Program-made: the position numbers and the translations under genes
Notes under the pieces: generated by a model
Databases searched by the model: none
Seen by the model: the letters and a program-made list of their open reading frames with translations, nothing else
What the model was told of the DNA's origin: nothing
DNA from: Bacteroidales bacterium
GTDB lineage: Bacteria > Bacteroidota > Bacteroidia > Bacteroidales > UBA932
Direction: 5' to 3'
DNA: 43,435 bases
Assembly (NCBI GenBank): GCA_015060245.1
Contig: SUYU01000015.1
Location: 1 to 43,435, forward strand
Shown here: piece after piece, positions 24,236 through 33,200 of the stretch
Numbering within the stretch: the stretch's first letter is position 1
Layout of the letters: every line of letters begins with the position of its first letter

Positions 24236-25363
24236 CTATTGGCTTATGCGCATTGGCATCAGCAAAGCACAAATCTCCTCATCAGGCTCGCTCTGGACAG
24301 CAGGCTGGATGAGTGCCGCTCTGTTTGGATCTGCCAACTTGATGCAAATCTGGTCGTAAGGGAGGTTGCTCAATATCTCGTTGAGGAAAACAGCCTTGAA
24401 TCCGATCTCCATAGGAGTGCCGTCATACTCGCAATTGATTCTCTCCTGTGCGCTCATTGAAAAATCAACATCCTGGGCAGATATTACAATGGTGTTCTGG
24501 CTCAACTTGAAGATGAGTTGTCCGGTAGCCTGGTTTGAACATACTGCAACACGTTTGCTTGCATTGAGAAGTTCGCTTCTTCCTATAGTTACAATATTTG
24601 TGTTGTTCTTTGGTATCACACTTCTGTATGCAGGATATGTACCGTCAACAAGGCGGCATACCATCAGCGAGTTGTCAAATTTGAAATATGCATTCTTCTT
24701 GTCAAAAGATATCTCAACAATGGAATCAGAGAGTTTGGCAAGATTGTTCTTGAGTATGTTGGCCGGTTTTTTAGGAAGGATGAACCCCTGTGTACCGTTG
24801 CCCTTTACATCTGTACGGGTGTAGCAGACAAGTTTGTGCGCATTTGAAGCCACCATAGTTGTACTCTCTGGTGTAATATCAAAGAAAATACCGTTCATTA
24901 CAGGTCTCAACTCCTCATCTGCAGTTGCGTAAATTGTATTGTTGATTGCGTCAGAAAGCACCTCTGCCTTGAATGAGAGGTTTACAGGCTCGCTCAATTG
25001 CGGCATCTGCGGATAATCCTCGGTAGAGAGGTAAGGAATCTGGGCACTTCCGCTCATCCATACAATATTTATAATGCTTTTCTCAGGTTCTGTGGAGAAC
25101 TCTATAGGTTGTGTAGGCAACTCTTTAAGAGTGTCAGTAAGAAGTTTTGCAGGTACTGCTATCTCTCCACCCTCTGAAACTTCGTCAATGTTGATTATGG
25201 TCTTAAGAGTAGTCTCCGAATCCGAGGCTGTAACCGTTAATGAATTGCCTTCCAATACAAAAAGGAAGTTATCCAGAATAGGAAGTGCATTCTTTGATGC
25301 GATAACTCTTGAAACTGACAATAATCCTTGCAATAGGTCTGTACTTGAAACAATAAACTTCAT
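24236..25363 (-). CDS. dnaN: DNA polymerase III beta subunit (sliding clamp)
   Basis: The ring-shaped processivity clamp, 375 residues, the usual length. It begins with MKFIVSSTDLLQGLLSVSRVI and carries three clamp subdomains (DNFLF in the first, the central EELRPVMNGIFFDI, and the C-terminal block). The end LIQPAVQSEPDEEICALLMPMRI has the M-P-M/R residues that form the partner-binding cleft. The frame extends 22 codons upstream, but the Met at 25363 begins the conserved sequence. It leads an operon with the exonuclease and FAH-like gene and is not next to dnaA, gyrB or recF, which is normal in Bacteroidales. Confidence 0.95.
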   Translation of the reverse strand: MKFIVSSTDLLQGLLSVSRVIASKNALPILDNFLFVLEGNSLTVTASDSETTLKTIINIDEVSEGGEIAVPAKLLTDTLKELPTQPIEFSTEPEKSIINIVWMSGSAQIPYLSTEDYPQMPQLSEPVNLSFKAEVLSDAINNTIYATADEELRPVMNGIFFDITPESTTMVASNAHKLVCYTRTDVKGNGTQGFILPKKPANILKNNLAKLSDSIVEISFDKKNAYFKFDNSLMVCRLVDGTYPAYRSVIPKNNTNIVTIGRSELLNASKRVAVCSNQATGQLIFKLSQNTIVISAQDVDFSMSAQERINCEYDGTPMEIGFKAVFLNEILSNLPYDQICIKLADPNRAALIQPAVQSEPDEEICALLMPMRISQ

Positions 25364-25386
25364 AATAAATCCAAATTTTAGAATTA

Positions 25387-25394
25387 CAAATGTA
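25387..25394 (-). promoter_or_regulatory. dnaN promoter -7 element
   Basis: TACATTTG on the minus strand matches TAnnTTTG exactly and ends 23 bases before the dnaN ATG. No TTTG is found at the expected -33 position. Confidence 0.55.
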
Positions 25395-25456
25395 GCAATT
25401 TTTTGGCATATATTTTGAGTTTTGTCCAATTAAAATGGATTTAAAATTGTAATGTT

Positions 25457-26884
25457 ATGAAGCGTAATTTTGTATGTGTTGCCATTGCTGTCCTGCTCAG
25501 CACTTTAAGTGCCGTTCTGGTTTCAAGATATTATATGACAAAAAGTCCGTATGTATATCAGTCGGGGGAGACAGTCTACAAGAATGTTGATTTTAACGGG
25601 ACAATGTTCCCTGATTTTACCTATGCGGCAGAAAATTCTGTGAATGGCGTTGTGTATGTAAAGGTGCTCAGAAGAGAGGAGGCTCCGCGTGAGGCCACTA
25701 TTCTCCAGCATTTTTTTGGATATGGGGTGCCACAGGCCCTGCCGAGGGAGAGTGTCAATTCGGGTTCAGGTGTAATTATTGCTCCCGACGGCTATATTGT
25801 AACCAATAACCATGTAGTCGAAGGCGCTTCAGAGATACTTGTAACAATGAACAACAACAAGAGTTTCAATGCTGTGATTGTGGGAAGCGATCCTGTAACT
25901 GACATAGCGCTCCTCAAGGTTGATGCGGCCAATCTGCCTGTGATTCCCATTGGAAGTTCAGACAGCCTCAGACTTGGCGAGTGGGTTCTTGCAATAGGCA
26001 GCCCGTACAATCTCAAGAGTACAATCACTGCCGGAATCGTGAGTGCAAAGGGAAGGTCATTGCCCGACATGTCGGGTGATTTCAAAATAGAATCATTCAT
26101 TCAGACTGATGCTGCTGTAAATCCGGGCAACAGTGGCGGCGCTCTTGTAAACACAAGAGGAGAACTCATTGGAATTAATACGGCAATTGCTTCAAATACA
26201 GGCTCATATACTGGATACTCTTTTGCAGTTCCAACAGCAATCATGCAGAAAGTGGTGGCCGACATTAAGGAGTTCGGTTCTGTCCAGAGGGCAATGCTTG
26301 GCATATCAATGCTTGAGATGAGTGATAAGATAGCGGATAAGGTTGGAATGAAGGGCGATTTCTTTGGAGTCTATGTGCATGATACGGAGAGTGGCGGTGC
26401 CGCAGATTTGTCGGGAATAAAGGCTGGTGATGTAATAATGACCATAGACAGCAGTATAGTTTCAAGCCCGTCTGACATTCAGGAGAAGATAAATGCATTC
26501 AGGCCGGGAGATTCAATTGTTGTATCCGTTTTCAGGAGAGGAGAGCGTCTTGATATGAATGTTATTCTTCAAGGTCGCGACGGTGCTGTTGCTGCAGGTG
26601 CAAATGGTGACAAGTTGCAACTGATGGGCGCAGTACTGGAGAAGGCACCGCAGGATATGCTGAAGAGATTGAGAATCAGGCAGGGTGTATTGGTCTCATC
26701 TGTTGAAAAGGGTAAATTCAAGGATGCAGGCATAAGGGAGAGGCTCATAATAACCCATGTTAACCAGATACCAGTATCAACGCCTGATGAGATTGTGCAA
26801 CTTGTAGGCAGGGCAAGAAGATCTGTACTTGTTGAGGGTGTATATCCCAATGGTGCTGTCTATTATTATGGAGTGGGTGTTTAA
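25457..26884 (+). CDS. DegP/DegQ (HtrA) family periplasmic serine protease
   Basis: A periplasmic protease and chaperone of 475 residues that degrades misfolded envelope proteins. An N-terminal hydrophobic segment (residues 5-24) is a signal peptide or membrane anchor. The triad is His119 (TNNHVVEG), Asp149 (TDIALLKVD) and Ser226 (NPGNSGGAL). Two PDZ domains follow (about 275-370 and 385-470), the first with GDVIMTIDSSIVSSPSDI. The length is typical of DegP/DegQ. It diverges from dnaN. A clear promoter is not visible, although ATTTTG and a TTTTGG occur in the gap. Confidence 0.93.
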   Translation: MKRNFVCVAIAVLLSTLSAVLVSRYYMTKSPYVYQSGETVYKNVDFNGTMFPDFTYAAENSVNGVVYVKVLRREEAPREATILQHFFGYGVPQALPRESVNSGSGVIIAPDGYIVTNNHVVEGASEILVTMNNNKSFNAVIVGSDPVTDIALLKVDAANLPVIPIGSSDSLRLGEWVLAIGSPYNLKSTITAGIVSAKGRSLPDMSGDFKIESFIQTDAAVNPGNSGGALVNTRGELIGINTAIASNTGSYTGYSFAVPTAIMQKVVADIKEFGSVQRAMLGISMLEMSDKIADKVGMKGDFFGVYVHDTESGGAADLSGIKAGDVIMTIDSSIVSSPSDIQEKINAFRPGDSIVVSVFRRGERLDMNVILQGRDGAVAAGANGDKLQLMGAVLEKAPQDMLKRLRIRQGVLVSSVEKGKFKDAGIRERLIITHVNQIPVSTPDEIVQLVGRARRSVLVEGVYPNGAVYYYGVGV

Positions 26885-26898
26885 AATATTCCATGTAA

Positions 26899-26929
26899 TT
26901 GGTGGAATATAAAAAAAAGTGTATTTTTG
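26899..26929 (+). promoter_or_regulatory. rpoD promoter
   Basis: TTGG (26899-26902), a 19-base spacer and TATTTTTG (26922-26929) follow the Bacteroidota consensus, with TTGG as a close form of the -33 box. The leader is about 12 bases. Confidence 0.75.
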
Positions 26930-26946
26930 CGGGATAAATCGGCCGT

Positions 26947-27807
26947 ATGAGACAGTTAAAAATAACAAAATCAATTACAAACAGAGAGAGTGCCTCTCTG
27001 GATAAATATCTTCAAGAAATTGGTAGAGAGGAACTTATAACCGTTGAGGATGAGGTGGAGTTGGCCCAGCGTATCCGTAAAGGAGATCAGGAGGCGTTGG
27101 AAAAACTTACAAGAGCAAATCTCAGGTTTGTGGTTTCTGTTGCCAAACAGTATCAGAATCAGGGTCTGAGTCTACCGGACCTTATCAATGAGGGTAACCT
27201 TGGACTTATCAAGGCTGCAGAGAAATTTGATGAGACAAGAGGTTTCAAATTCATCTCCTACGCAGTATGGTGGATCCGCCAGTCAATTCTTCAGGCATTG
27301 GCTGAGCAGTCACGTATTGTGAGGCTTCCTTTGAACCAGGTAGGTTCGTTGAACAAGATCAACAAGGCGTTGAGCAAATTTGAGCAGGAGAACGAGAGAA
27401 TGCCTTCTCCGGATGAACTTGCTGAACTTTTGGATATTCCAAGAGAGAAGATTGCAGATACTTTGAGAGTGTCCGGCAGACATGTCTCAGTGGATGCTCC
27501 GTTTGTTGATGGCGAAGACAACAGCCTTCTTGATGTCCTTGTCAACTCCGATTCTCCGAATGCCGACAGAGGCCTTGTGAATGAGTCGTTGAACAAGGAG
27601 ATTGAGCGTGCTTTGTCTACCTTGACAGAGAGGGAGAGGGATATTGTAAAATATTTCTTCGGAATTGGAACACAGGAGATGACACTTGAGGAGATTGGCG
27701 AGTACTTTGGACTTACAAGAGAAAGGGTAAGACAGATCAAAGAGAAGGCCATCAGACGTTTGCGCCACAGTGCAAGGAGCAAACTGCTCAAGAGTTATTT
27801 GGGTTAA
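26947..27807 (+). CDS. rpoD: Primary RNA polymerase sigma factor
   Basis: The housekeeping sigma-70 factor, 286 residues, short because Bacteroidota forms lack most of region 1.1 and the long non-conserved insert. Region 1.2 is [16 protein letters not shown]. Region 2 contains [19 protein letters not shown], with the promoter-opening part [15 protein letters not shown]; region 3 follows. Region 4.2 ends in [22 protein letters not shown], the -33 recognition helix. This is the factor expected to read the TTTG/TAnnTTTG promoters seen here. It is preceded by its own consensus promoter, and 38 bases separate it from the M3 peptidase gene. Confidence 0.95.
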   Translation: MRQLKITKSITNRESASLDKYLQEIGREELITVEDEVELAQRIRKGDQEALEKLTRANLRFVVSVAKQYQNQGLSLPDLINEGNLGLIKAAEKFDETRGFKFISYAVWWIRQSILQALAEQSRIVRLPLNQVGSLNKINKALSKFEQENERMPSPDELAELLDIPREKIADTLRVSGRHVSVDAPFVDGEDNSLLDVLVNSDSPNADRGLVNESLNKEIERALSTLTERERDIVKYFFGIGTQEMTLEEIGEYFGLTRERVRQIKEKAIRRLRHSARSKLLKSYLG

Positions 27808-27845
27808 CCTCTCTTTCCGCAGTAATCACTTAAAAATCTACAAAT

Positions 27846-29948
27846 ATGAAAAAACAACTATTATCTCTACTTTTGGCAGGGGTATGTGCTGTGTCGTGCA
27901 ATAATGCCAAGACAGAGAATCCTCTTTTGGCAGAGTGGGACACCCCTTATGGAATACCTCCTTTTGAACAGATAAAACCTGAGCATTACATGCCTGCATT
28001 CCTTGAGGCAATGGCGCAGGAAAAGGCTGAGATTGATGCTATAGTAAACAATCCGGATGAGCCTACATTTGAAAATACTATTGTTGCATATGACAATTCA
28101 GGAGAATTGCTCAATATAATTTCTTCAATTTTCAGCAGCGACAACAGCGTCAACTCAAATGACCAGTTGAGAGCAATTGCAAAGGAACTCTCACCTCTTA
28201 CAAGTGCGCACAGCAGTGAAATAAGCCTTAATGACGGCTTGTTCCAGAGAGTCAAGGCAGTATACGAGAAGAGGGATTCATTGAACTTGAGACCAGACCA
28301 GATGCGTCTTCTTACAGAGATGTACAAGGGTTTTGAGAGAAATGGCGCAAATTTGCCTGCCGACAAGAAAGAGGAACTTAAGGCTGTAAATGCAGAGTTG
28401 GCTGCATTGCAACTTGCATTCGGGCAGAATCTTTTGCAGGAGACTGCTGCATTCCAACTTGTGATAGACAAGGAGGAGGATTTGTCGGGCCTTACTGCAA
28501 ACCAGATTGCAGAGGCCGCATCGAGGGCTGAGAAGGCCGGTATGGCAGGAAAATGGGTATTTGGTCTCGACAATCCGAGCGTAATGCCGTTTTTGGCAAA
28601 TGCCGACAACAGGGAGTTGCGCAAACAGATACTCGAGGCATACCTTAACAGAGGAAACAACGGAAATGACCAGGACAATAATGAGGTTATAAAGAAACTG
28701 GTTGAGTTGCGTTTGAAGAAGGCCCAGATTATGGGTTGTGAGAATTATGCAGAGTTTGCGCTCGGCAACAGGATGGCAAAGACCGAGGAGGCTGTCTACA
28801 ATCTTTTGGACCAGATCTGGGAGCCTGCTCTTAAAGTTGCAAAACAGGAGGCTGAACAGATGCAGCAATACATGAAGAGAGAGGGTTTGAATGAAGAACT
28901 TGAGGCTTGGGACTGGAGATATTATGCGCAGAAGGTAAAGGCTGAACTTTATAATCTTGACGAGGCTGCAATGGCTCCATATTTCCAACTTGAGAATGTG
29001 TTCCAGGGAATTTTCCACGTTGCAAACAGACTTTACGGGTACTCTTTCAACAAATTGGAGAGTGTTCCGCTTCCAAGCACAGAGGCAGTTGCCTATGAGG
29101 TTTTGAACAAGGATGGCGGCAAACAGGGTGTCATCTTCTTTGACATGTTTGCGCGTCCAGGAGCAAAAAGAGGCGGAGCATGGTGCAGCACTTTCAAAGG
29201 CCAGACCTACGAGGATGGCAAGAGGGTTGGCCCTATTGTAACAATTGTTGGAAACTTCACACGACCTGTTGGTGACGAGCCTGCACTTCTTTCAATTGAT
29301 GAGGTTGAGACAATGTTCCATGAGTTCGGCCATGGAATTGACAATTTGTCAAAAGATGTGAAATATAATGGATTGAGAGGTTATCCACGTGATTTTGTGG
29401 AGTTGCATTCACAGTTGAACGAGCATTGGGCATTTGAACCTGAGGTCCTTAAGGTTTATGCAAAACATTACAAGACAGGTGAGGTTATCCCTGCAGAGTT
29501 GGTTGAGAAGATGGACAAATCAGGCAAATACGGCCAGGGCTTTGCTACTACAGAGTATCTTGCTGCTTCATATCTTGATATGGATTTCCACGTTCTGAAA
29601 TCAATTCCAGAGAACTTGAACGTATCGGAGTTTGAGACTGCAACTCTTGCCAAAAGAGGTTTGATCAGACAAATTCCTTCAAGATACAAGAGCCAGTATT
29701 TCAACCACACATTCGGTGGCGGTTATACTGCCGGATATTACAGTTATATTTGGGCAGAAGTTCTTGATGCGGATGCATTTGAGGCTTTCAAGAACACAGG
29801 TGATATTTTCAATCAGGAGGTTGCTGCCAAGTATTTGAACGAGTTGCTCAAACGTGCCGGTGAGGATGATGCCATGACACTGTATGTAAATTTCAGAGGT
29901 CAGGAGCCTGGCATCGATCCACTTTTGAAAAACAGGGGATTGAAATAA
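27846..29948 (+). CDS. M3 family metallopeptidase (peptidyl-dipeptidase Dcp-like)
   Basis: A zinc peptidase of 700 residues that cuts short peptides. The zinc motif HEFGH is at 492-496 (TMFHEFGHGID), with the third ligand expected in the ELHSQLNEHW segment about 26 residues later. The N-terminus MKKQLLSLLLAGVCAVSC is a lipoprotein signal with lipid Cys18, so it is in the periplasm or on an outer leaflet, unlike cytoplasmic E. coli Dcp. The length matches Dcp. It would complement the S46 peptidase by trimming dipeptides from C-termini. It follows rpoD; the AgcS amino-acid symporter starts 23 bases after it, suggesting peptide-to-amino-acid use. Confidence 0.92.
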   Translation: MKKQLLSLLLAGVCAVSCNNAKTENPLLAEWDTPYGIPPFEQIKPEHYMPAFLEAMAQEKAEIDAIVNNPDEPTFENTIVAYDNSGELLNIISSIFSSDNSVNSNDQLRAIAKELSPLTSAHSSEISLNDGLFQRVKAVYEKRDSLNLRPDQMRLLTEMYKGFERNGANLPADKKEELKAVNAELAALQLAFGQNLLQETAAFQLVIDKEEDLSGLTANQIAEAASRAEKAGMAGKWVFGLDNPSVMPFLANADNRELRKQILEAYLNRGNNGNDQDNNEVIKKLVELRLKKAQIMGCENYAEFALGNRMAKTEEAVYNLLDQIWEPALKVAKQEAEQMQQYMKREGLNEELEAWDWRYYAQKVKAELYNLDEAAMAPYFQLENVFQGIFHVANRLYGYSFNKLESVPLPSTEAVAYEVLNKDGGKQGVIFFDMFARPGAKRGGAWCSTFKGQTYEDGKRVGPIVTIVGNFTRPVGDEPALLSIDEVETMFHEFGHGIDNLSKDVKYNGLRGYPRDFVELHSQLNEHWAFEPEVLKVYAKHYKTGEVIPAELVEKMDKSGKYGQGFATTEYLAASYLDMDFHVLKSIPENLNVSEFETATLAKRGLIRQIPSRYKSQYFNHTFGGGYTAGYYSYIWAEVLDADAFEAFKNTGDIFNQEVAAKYLNELLKRAGEDDAMTLYVNFRGQEPGIDPLLKNRGLK

Positions 29949-29971
29949 TTTTATAAGAAAACTCTACGATT

Positions 29972-31351
29972 ATGGGTGATATACTTCTTGCCATATCGAA
30001 TGGCATAACAGCAGTGAGTGATTTTGTATGCGGGTATCCGCTCTTTACACTTCTTGTAGGTGGAGGATTGTTCTTTCTTTTTTATTCTGGCTTTGTACCG
30101 TTGAGATATTACGGTAGAGCCATAAAATCCTTGAAGTCAAAGGATGACAAGGCAGAGGGACAAATAAGTTCATTTGAGGCTTTGGCGAGTGCCATTGCTG
30201 CTACTGTAGGTATGGGAAACATTGCAGGTGTTGCAATAGCACTATCTATAGGCGGTCCCGGAGCCATCTTCTGGATGTGGGTCAGTTCCATTTTGGGTAT
30301 GGCAACCAAGTTCTTTGAAGGAACATTGGCTGTCATGTACAAAGGCAAGGATGATGCAGGTGAGGTCCAGGGTGGTCCGATGTATATGATTCTGTCGGGA
30401 TTGGGACCAAAATGGAAACCTATGGCGGTATTCTTCTCAATTTTCGGTCTTATTGGTACACTCTGTATCATGCAGGCAAACCAGTTTACCGAGGCAATTA
30501 CCACAGTATTCTTTACTCCGGAGCAGAATACCATTACATTGAGGTTTATAATCGGTATGATAATTTGCGTAATAGTTGCATGTGTGATTTTGGGCGGTAT
30601 CAAGAGAATCTCAAAGGTTGCAACAAAGGTTGTACCTGCTATGGTCATAATGTATTTCCTTTTGGTGCTTTACGTTATCCTTACCAATCTTGATGAGGTT
30701 CCAGGTGTATTTTCTGCTATCTTTACCGATGCATTTACTGTCAAGGCTGGTGTAGGAGGCGGTATTGGAGCATTGGTTTCAATTGCCCTCATAGGTATCA
30801 GACGTGCAGCATTGGTGAATGAGGCAGGTGTAGGTACCGCTTCAATGATGCATGGTGCTTCAAAGAACAACGAGCCTGTAAAGGAGGGCCTTGTTGCAAT
30901 GATAGGTCCTTCAATAGATTCAGGACTTGTATGTACACTCACAGCAATAGCAATTCTTATCCAGAGGGATGTATTGCCTTTGGGTGACGGCATCAGCGGT
31001 TCAATTGCCGGTTTGAGTGTTGCGCTTCAGGCCTTTGATGCTTCAATTCCGGGCTTGGGCAAGTATTTCTTGCTTGTGATGCTCTTCTTCTTTGCATTCT
31101 CAACCATGTTCTCATACTCATACTATGGACAGAAATGTACAGGTTTTCTTTTTGGAGCAAAATATTCAAAATACTATAATCTTTTCTTCCTTGTCATGCT
31201 TGTGGTTGCAGCCATGATTCCGTTGAAGGCTGCTGTAGGTCTTATTGACCTTGCGTATGCACTTATGGCATTCCCTACAATGATTACATTGTTCATTCTT
31301 GCCCCTAAGGTAAAGGCTGCAATGAAGGTCTATTTTGCCAAGGAAAAATAG
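29972..31351 (+). CDS. Alanine/glycine:cation symporter (AgcS family)
   Basis: An inner-membrane sodium-coupled transporter of small neutral amino acids, 459 residues with about 10-11 hydrophobic segments. Family signatures are ALASAIAATVGMGNIAGVA (about 70-88), the conserved GPGAIFWMW, GGPMY after a charged loop, and NEAGVGTASMMHGASK around 285-300. Alanine, glycine or D-alanine are typical substrates; which one is not visible. It lies 23 bases after the M3 peptidase and 37 bases before argS, so probably within one transcript, which fits import of amino acids released from peptides. Confidence 0.93.
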   Translation: MGDILLAISNGITAVSDFVCGYPLFTLLVGGGLFFLFYSGFVPLRYYGRAIKSLKSKDDKAEGQISSFEALASAIAATVGMGNIAGVAIALSIGGPGAIFWMWVSSILGMATKFFEGTLAVMYKGKDDAGEVQGGPMYMILSGLGPKWKPMAVFFSIFGLIGTLCIMQANQFTEAITTVFFTPEQNTITLRFIIGMIICVIVACVILGGIKRISKVATKVVPAMVIMYFLLVLYVILTNLDEVPGVFSAIFTDAFTVKAGVGGGIGALVSIALIGIRRAALVNEAGVGTASMMHGASKNNEPVKEGLVAMIGPSIDSGLVCTLTAIAILIQRDVLPLGDGISGSIAGLSVALQAFDASIPGLGKYFLLVMLFFFAFSTMFSYSYYGQKCTGFLFGAKYSKYYNLFFLVMLVVAAMIPLKAAVGLIDLAYALMAFPTMITLFILAPKVKAAMKVYFAKEK

Positions 31352-31388
31352 TTGTTTAACAGATTTATTACAGATTTAGATTATTCAG

Positions 31389-33197
31389 ATGAATCCCGAA
31401 ACATTTATATTTGAAAAGGCCAAGGCTGCCATAAAGGAACTTTATGGTGCAGAAGTCAACGAAAAGATGATACAGACTCAGGCTACAAGGAAAGAGTTTA
31501 CAGGTGACATTACATTGGTAACATTCCCGTTGCTCAAGACAAGCAAAAAATCACCTGAGATTACTGCCCAGGAGATTGGCGGGTGGATGAAGGCAAACTC
31601 TCCTGAAATTGAGTCATTCAATGTGATCAAAGGTTTCCTCAATATCAAGTTTTCACAATGGTTCTGGCAGGGGATCTTCAATGGTATGTTTGCCACAGAG
31701 GATTTTGGACAACTTGCACCGTCGGGCAAGACAATAATGGTGGAGTACTCTTCTCCCAATACCAACAAGCCTCTTCACTTGGGTCATATCAGAAACAACC
31801 TTTTGGGCTGGTCGGTTTCAAAACTTCTTGAGGCTAATGGACACAAAGTACTTAAGGTTAACCTTGTAAATGACAGAGGTATTCATATCTGCAAATCTAT
31901 GTTGGCATGGTTGCTTATGGGCAACGGCGAGACTCCGGAGAGTTCGGGCCTGAAAGGTGACCATCTTGTAGGAAAATATTATGTTGCTTTCAGCAATGAA
32001 CTCAAGCGCCAGACAAAGGAGATTGCAGCACAGGAGAACATTTCTGAAGATGAAGCGGAGAAGAAGGCTCCAATCCTCAGAGAGGCTCAGGCGATGCTTC
32101 TAAAATGGGAGCATGGCGACAAGGAAGTTGTTGCATTGTGGGAGAAGATGAACGGATGGGTTTACGACGGATTTGCACAGACCTATAAAAGACTTGGAAT
32201 TGAGTTTGACAGAACATATTATGAGTCACAGACATATCTTCTTGGAAAGGCTCTTGTTCAGGAGGGATTGAAGAAAAATATATTTGAGACACACGATGAC
32301 AATTCTGTATGGTGTGACCTTGAGGGTGATGGCCTTGACAAGAAACTTCTCTTGAGGGGTGACGGCACTTCGGTTTATATGACACAGGATTTGGGTACTG
32401 CTCACCAGAGATTTTCGGAGTATAAACTTGATGAGCATATATATGTTGTAGGCAATGAGCAGAATTACCATTTCCAGGTTTTGAAACTTATTCTCAAGAA
32501 ACTTGGATTTGACTGGTCAGACTCCATATACCACCTCTCTTATGGAATGGTTGAGTTGCCTGAGGGCAAGATGAAGTCGCGTGAAGGAACAGTCGTTGAT
32601 GCCGATGATCTTGTTGAGAAGATGTACCAGACTGCAAAGGAGACCTCATTGGAACTTGGCAAGTTGGGGGATATGGGCGCAGATGAGCAGGAGGCTTTGT
32701 TTGAAATGTTGGGCTTGGGTGCATTGAAGTACTTCATCATTAAGGTTGACCCTAAAAAGACAATGCTATTTGATCCTAAGGAGTCAATTGACTTCAATGG
32801 CAATACCGGTCCTTTCATACAGTATACCCATGCGCGTATCAAGTCAATCTTGAGAAGGGCTGCAGCAGAGGGGTACCAGAAGGCTGTAGTTGATCCAGAG
32901 AGTGTTAAAGAGAGTGCTTCAGAGATACTTTTGCCTAAGGAGATAGAGATAATCAAGTTGCTCAATACATTCCCAACAGTAATAAAGGAGGCAGGTGATG
33001 CCCACTCTCCGGCAGTTGTGGCAAACTATGCATATGAACTTGCCAAGGAGTTCAACCAATATTATCACGATGTTACAATCCTCAAAGAGGAGGATGCTTC
33101 TTTAAGGGACCAGAGACTTGCATTGATTGACCTCATAGCAAGGGTTCTTGTGAAGGCTATGGGTATTTTAGGTATCACTTTGCCTGAAAGAATGTAG
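31389..33197 (+). CDS. argS: Arginine-tRNA ligase
   Basis: A class I aminoacyl-tRNA synthetase of 602 residues that charges tRNA-Arg. The N-terminal Arg-specific domain (1-110) leads to EYSSPNTNKPLHLGHIRNN, with the HIGH-type motif HLGH at 130-133. The substitute for KMSKS, common in ArgRS, lies in GKMKSREGTVV (around 395-405). The C-terminal DALR anticodon-binding domain ends in LLGITLPERM-like residues. It is followed 3 bases after its stop by the ygiQ gene. Confidence 0.96.
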   Translation: MNPETFIFEKAKAAIKELYGAEVNEKMIQTQATRKEFTGDITLVTFPLLKTSKKSPEITAQEIGGWMKANSPEIESFNVIKGFLNIKFSQWFWQGIFNGMFATEDFGQLAPSGKTIMVEYSSPNTNKPLHLGHIRNNLLGWSVSKLLEANGHKVLKVNLVNDRGIHICKSMLAWLLMGNGETPESSGLKGDHLVGKYYVAFSNELKRQTKEIAAQENISEDEAEKKAPILREAQAMLLKWEHGDKEVVALWEKMNGWVYDGFAQTYKRLGIEFDRTYYESQTYLLGKALVQEGLKKNIFETHDDNSVWCDLEGDGLDKKLLLRGDGTSVYMTQDLGTAHQRFSEYKLDEHIYVVGNEQNYHFQVLKLILKKLGFDWSDSIYHLSYGMVELPEGKMKSREGTVVDADDLVEKMYQTAKETSLELGKLGDMGADEQEALFEMLGLGALKYFIIKVDPKKTMLFDPKESIDFNGNTGPFIQYTHARIKSILRRAAAEGYQKAVVDPESVKESASEILLPKEIEIIKLLNTFPTVIKEAGDAHSPAVVANYAYELAKEFNQYYHDVTILKEEDASLRDQRLALIDLIARVLVKAMGILGITLPERM

Positions 33198-33200
33198 TTT

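Noticed and set aside
28278-29018. A 246-codon minus-strand frame inside the M3 peptidase gene
   Set aside because: Antisense shadow; the plus-strand product has a complete M3 zinc motif and family length.
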